Positions 60,870 to 64,000 of a stretch of DNA of 64,000 nt are shown here, piece by piece. Numbering within the stretch: position 1 is the stretch's first letter; every line of letters starts with the position of its first letter. Source of the DNA: an uncultured Porphyromonadaceae bacterium (GTDB lineage: Bacteria > Bacteroidota > Bacteroidia > Bacteroidales > Muribaculaceae); assembly GCA_900548975.1 (NCBI GenBank), contig URMS01000013.1, positions 1-64,000 of the forward strand. The letters run 5' to 3'. Below the pieces are notes generated by a model, which did no database searches, was not told the DNA's origin, and saw only the letters and a program-made list of their open reading frames with translations. The translations under genes were made by a program, and so were the position numbers.

Positions 60870-61136
60870 ATGAATATTAGCAAGATAAAGGTAAACGCTA
60901 ACAATTTGCTCCACTCCCAGTTGTTTTGGATACAAGTATGTGCCGTAGGAATATGGCTCCTTGTTATCCAAAACTTTTTCGTGGGCGAGGACACCACACA
61001 ACGCGTCTATGTAGTCGGTGGCAACATAGACGCTGAAGTCTCCGGTTACGTAGATGCTAACGTCAGCGGATCAGTTGATGTTGACAATACTGTATCTGTC
61101 GAAGTAGAAAACACTGTTAGAACCTGGAACTGGTAA
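60870..61136 (+). CDS. Small single-pass membrane protein with beta-repeat tail
   Basis: An 88-aa protein of no recognised family. A TM helix spans about 17-38 (LFWIQVCAVGIWLLVIQNFF). The rest (45-84) is a run of short V-x-V strands (GGNIDAEVSGYVDANVSGSV, then DVDNTVSVEVENTV), which could form a beta-strand stack. It has no positive-inside bias clear enough to fix topology. It starts 5 bases after the Hsp70 stop and ends 3 bases before the next gene, so it is tightly coupled to them. Confidence 0.7.
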   Translation: MNISKIKVNANNLLHSQLFWIQVCAVGIWLLVIQNFFVGEDTTQRVYVVGGNIDAEVSGYVDANVSGSVDVDNTVSVEVENTVRTWNW

Positions 61137-61139
61137 AGA

Positions 61140-62096
61140 ATGAATCTTGTCGAACAACAATCTAAAAACCTAATGGATGCCATTGCAAAGAATGAAGCTC
61201 CATTTAGATTTGTACCAACGGAAATAGGCGAACTTAAGTTTTGTTATACTAACAATACCAAGTCTGAGCCATATACCAATCAAGAAAAGAACAAAAAGTT
61301 CTTTATTTGGATTGGGTCATGTGTTGCCATTACAGCAGCTTGTTGGCTTATATTCAACAATTCACCTATATTTGATACAATAGTTTCTATAATCGCTCTT
61401 ATTGTCATTTTCAAGACAATCAATAATATTACCAATTTCAAGGGTAAAGACTATTTTGTGGGCGATTCAGGCTTCGCCGTTGTTGAATTTGAGAAAAATC
61501 GTGATAACATTGTCTCCAAATCAATTCATAGATATGAAGATTTCTCTGAATTGATTACCGGTGAAACTATCAAGAAACAAAACGGTGCTTACGTCGGCAC
61601 GGACTATTTTTTCGGGTTCTTCTCAAAGCCTATCTCTATCGAGAACGGCTCATCGAGGGTTAAACTTATCCTTGATGAAGGTGGCACTCATAATCAAGAG
61701 AAACCGAAAGATACTCAATTCAATGAGCATTACACATTTTGGAAGCAAATTGAGGACATATGGACTAAGCGAAAACTTTCTGAACTACTTGCCCAAAATG
61801 GCTTATCAGAAGTGACTTTTTCGCTACTCCATAGCTCAAAAAATGAAGACAAATGGTTTGCCACTCCTTACGTAACTATTTCAAGCGATGCAATCATTGT
61901 AGGCGGCCGTGAATATAATCGCGAAACTCTTAAAAACCTATGGTTTGAAAATGGCAATCTTGTTATCGAACATATGTACCACTCGAAGAAACTTTTTGGA
62001 TTGGTTGAAAAAGGAGATATTGAACGTATCCCCTTAACTAACATCGGTAACAAAAAGTTATTTATGCTGTATCTCCAAACTGTTATTAAATTTTAA
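61140..62096 (+). CDS. Two-pass membrane protein of unknown function
   Basis: A 318-aa protein not recognised. Two TM helices at about 54-73 and 79-96 (FFIWIGSCVAITAACWLIFN and IVSIIALIVIFKTI) form a hairpin with both ends facing the same side. The large C-terminal region (100-318) is soluble, mixed alpha/beta, with no evident motif; it contains the pattern FFSKPISIENGSSRVKLILD. It is encoded between the small membrane protein and the kinase-AAA+ fusion, so it may anchor the machine to the inner membrane. Confidence 0.7.
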   Translation: MNLVEQQSKNLMDAIAKNEAPFRFVPTEIGELKFCYTNNTKSEPYTNQEKNKKFFIWIGSCVAITAACWLIFNNSPIFDTIVSIIALIVIFKTINNITNFKGKDYFVGDSGFAVVEFEKNRDNIVSKSIHRYEDFSELITGETIKKQNGAYVGTDYFFGFFSKPISIENGSSRVKLILDEGGTHNQEKPKDTQFNEHYTFWKQIEDIWTKRKLSELLAQNGLSEVTFSLLHSSKNEDKWFATPYVTISSDAIIVGGREYNRETLKNLWFENGNLVIEHMYHSKKLFGLVEKGDIERIPLTNIGNKKLFMLYLQTVIKF

Positions 62097-62111
62097 TTCG
62101 TCTTAAACTTT

Positions 62112-63893
62112 ATGTTTACACTCGCAAAGAAACAGCAGATTGGCAATTACATAATAACGTTTCCTATAAAGGAGGGTGATTATGCAGAAACTTACCGTGT
62201 CAAAGACTCGAAAGGGAAGAATTGCTTTCTAAAATTAATTAACTGTGCGAAATTACATCGTACTCAATTTGACTCAGAGGGAAACGTTCTCGAAGTTGAA
62301 ATTGCCAAACAACTTGATCATCCAAACATTGTCAAGTATAAAGATTGTGGAGAAACCATCCTCAATGGTCGTAAATTCGCTTATATTGTCTTTGACTATA
62401 TAAGCGGAGAAACTACGTCGCAATTTCTTGCGCGAGAGGGAGATTGTAGTGTGTACGATGCAAAGACCATCGTCATTGGTGTTCTTAAAGGTCTCAAATT
62501 TCTTCACTCTTTGCATGAACCCATCATCCACAATGAAATTACTTTGCAGAATGTCATGGTGGATGTTTCTTCCGGCACAACTATCCCGAAGATTATAGAC
62601 TTCGGATATGCAAGATACCTCTCACAAGGTAGTACCGCATTTAATAAGAATGGCTTATCACCATTCTATCTTGCTCCCGAAGCCCTTAACGGAGTTTTTT
62701 CCGTTAAATCAGATATTTTCTCTGCTGGTGCTGTCCTTTTCAACTTGATATTCGGTATGCCTCCATACTTCGTTGAGCTTGCTGATTGCAAAGGGGACGC
62801 CAATCTCCAGCGAGAGAAAATAGATGCTCAGCGGGAGCTGCCTCTGCACTTCCCGAAAGTAGAAAAATTTGAGCTTGACGATGATTTAATGAACATCATG
62901 CGTAAAGCTCTTGCTTCGGACATAGAGGATCGCTTTGAATCTATCGATGAATTTATCAAAGCTCTTAACGGCGAGATTAAAGTACAACGCATCGACAACC
63001 AAAGAAAATCCAAAAGCGATGACTCCCAACAAAAGAGAACCAAAATCATCGTTCCTAAAGGAAAAGGATTCTCTGCTATCGCGGGTATGCATGAGCTTAA
63101 AGAACAAATGCAAGTTGAGGTCATTGATGCCCTGCACAATCCGGAGGAATATGCTAAGTATGGACTTACCATTCCTAACGGAATGTTACTCTATGGCCCT
63201 CCTGGTTGCGGTAAAACATTCTTTGCAAAACATTTTGCGGAAGAAGTTGGCTTTAATTTCATGCTCATAAAGCCCAGTTCTCTTAAAAGCCGCTTTGTTA
63301 ATGCGACACAAGAGAATATTGCTCAAATGTTTAAGGATGCCGAGGAAAATGCCCCGACTATCATTTTCATCGACGAAATGAACGAGCTCGTACCTAACCG
63401 CGATAACGATGTGCACGAAATGGCGAGAAGTGCCGTGAATGAAATGCTTGCTCAGATGGATAGAACGGGAGAGAAAGGTATATTCATAATTGGCGCAACC
63501 AATTATCCAAATATGATTGACCCGGCAATCCTTCGCGCCGGTCGCCTTGATAAGAAATACTACATCGGAACACCAGACCTCGAGGCTCGTAAACTTATGT
63601 TTGAGTTATACCTCAAATCAAGACCATATGACTTCGGTCTTGATTATGACAAGCTCGCTCAGCTCACGGAAAATTATGTTTCGTCTGATATAGAAATGAT
63701 TACCAACGATGCTTCTCGCATCGCTTTGCGTCATAAATCAAAGATTACGATGGCAATTCTGGAAGATGTTATCTCCAAAACTAAGCCTTCTCTAACTGTT
63801 GCCGAATTAAACAAATACATCGCCATTAAATCCAAAATGGATGGAGAGGTATCATCCTCCAACCTCAGCCCTCGTGTCGGATTTAATGTGTGA
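62112..63893 (+). CDS. Protein kinase-classical AAA+ ATPase fusion
   Basis: A 593-aa fusion. Residues 1-285 are a eukaryotic-like protein kinase: Lys41 (CFLKLIN), catalytic-loop segment HNEITLQN at 140-147 in place of HRDxKxxN (catalytic Asp replaced by Glu142, Lys by Thr144, Asn147 kept), DFG at 163-165, APE at 188-190. After a linker (290-315) residues 320-560 are a classical (VCP/FtsH-type) AAA+ domain: Walker A GPPGCGKT at 362-369, Walker B IIFIDE at 417-422, sensor-1 GATN at 461-464 and Arg fingers at 475 and 478 (RAGRLD). The AAA+ part is complete; the kinase may be weak or a pseudokinase. Possibly a substrate-selecting remodeller. Confidence 0.88.
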   Translation: MFTLAKKQQIGNYIITFPIKEGDYAETYRVKDSKGKNCFLKLINCAKLHRTQFDSEGNVLEVEIAKQLDHPNIVKYKDCGETILNGRKFAYIVFDYISGETTSQFLAREGDCSVYDAKTIVIGVLKGLKFLHSLHEPIIHNEITLQNVMVDVSSGTTIPKIIDFGYARYLSQGSTAFNKNGLSPFYLAPEALNGVFSVKSDIFSAGAVLFNLIFGMPPYFVELADCKGDANLQREKIDAQRELPLHFPKVEKFELDDDLMNIMRKALASDIEDRFESIDEFIKALNGEIKVQRIDNQRKSKSDDSQQKRTKIIVPKGKGFSAIAGMHELKEQMQVEVIDALHNPEEYAKYGLTIPNGMLLYGPPGCGKTFFAKHFAEEVGFNFMLIKPSSLKSRFVNATQENIAQMFKDAEENAPTIIFIDEMNELVPNRDNDVHEMARSAVNEMLAQMDRTGEKGIFIIGATNYPNMIDPAILRAGRLDKKYYIGTPDLEARKLMFELYLKSRPYDFGLDYDKLAQLTENYVSSDIEMITNDASRIALRHKSKITMAILEDVISKTKPSLTVAELNKYIAIKSKMDGEVSSSNLSPRVGFNV

Positions 63894-63901
63894 TTTGAAT
63901 T

Positions 63902-64000
63902 ATGGATACCAACGAACTATATCTTAAAACGCTGTTTTGTTGCAGTGCTTGTGATGGGGAGATAGTCCCTGAAGAAGTGTCTCTCGTTAAACAACTCTCC
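63902..64000 (+). CDS. TerB-like protein (partial, cut by window end)
   Basis: The first 33 residues are visible: MDTNELYLKTLFCCSACDGE, then IVPEEVSLVKQLS. The motif ACDGEIVPEEVSLVKQL matches the start of TerB-type domains (DGEIs-xE-xx-IxxL), which are linked to metal and stress responses and sit near Hsp70 genes in other genomes. The assignment rests on a short fragment. It starts 8 bases after the kinase-AAA+ stop, so it belongs to the same transcript. The window ends here. Confidence 0.55.
   Translation, partial: MDTNELYLKTLFCCSACDGEIVPEEVSLVKQLS

Overview
The window is chromosomal DNA from a member of the Bacteroidales, most likely a gut Muribaculaceae-like organism; the placement is inferred. 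The signs are Bacteroidetes-type promoters (TTTG, about 19-20 nt, TAnnTTTG), few Shine-Dalgarno sequences, secreted proteins with T9SS-like C-terminal tails, a TonB-like protein with the family's Cys-rich N-terminus, GH115, GH106-like and GH3/beta-lactamase enzymes, and a KorDABC 2-oxoacid:ferredoxin oxidoreductase. Genes are packed tightly and often coupled by ATGA, TAATG or TGATG overlaps. Most of the window is GC-rich. Two stretches are visibly richer in A+T: 22.7-24.8 kb and 55.2-64 kb.

Layout. 1-0.72 kb is a non-coding block of purine-rich repeats and nested hairpins. 0.7-17.3 kb is mostly on the minus strand: aspS, a Nif3-like gene and a zinc-ribbon gene; an M3 peptidase; a subtilase with a GLUG-type secreted protein; a plus-strand exported DJ-1-like gene; lepA, an EamA transporter and an unknown membrane gene; and a Fur-family gene with purA and a barrel gene. 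17.3-24.8 kb is on the plus strand: prmA with a barrel gene, a TonB-dependent receptor with a DUF362 lipoprotein, a Spy-like protein, and a C10 peptidase with a partner. 24.8-34.8 kb is on the minus strand: GH115, korDABC, and tilS with a six-hairpin glycosidase and a SecB-like gene. 34.9-43.3 kb holds a TonB-like/AraC pair facing a three-gene sugar operon (two GH106-like enzymes around an AraA-fold isomerase). 43.5-50.5 kb is on the plus strand: 5'-nucleotidase, GH3-beta-lactamase fusion, DUF2156, DUF1015. 50.5-55.2 kb is a minus-strand surface-glycan cluster (flippase, glf, two glycosyltransferases).

The most interesting part is 55.3-64 kb, which runs off the window. One Bacteroidetes-type promoter and a roughly 360-nt leader precede at least seven tightly spaced genes: a J-like protein with a C-terminal membrane hairpin and no HPD motif; a single-pass protein whose C-terminus resembles the GrpE beta-domain; a divergent Hsp70; an 88-aa single-pass protein; a two-pass protein; a protein kinase fused to a classical AAA+ ATPase, with an altered catalytic loop; and the start of a TerB-like protein. 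Read together, this is an Hsp70/J/NEF machine re-engineered onto the inner membrane and linked to a kinase-AAA+ remodeller and a TerB-type module. Its role (envelope proteostasis, stress sensing or defence) is inference. Its A+T content and position beside a surface-glycan cluster suggest acquisition as an island.

All coordinates were read by eye. Starts were chosen from homologous N-termini, signal peptides and overlaps, and several differ from the longest open frame.
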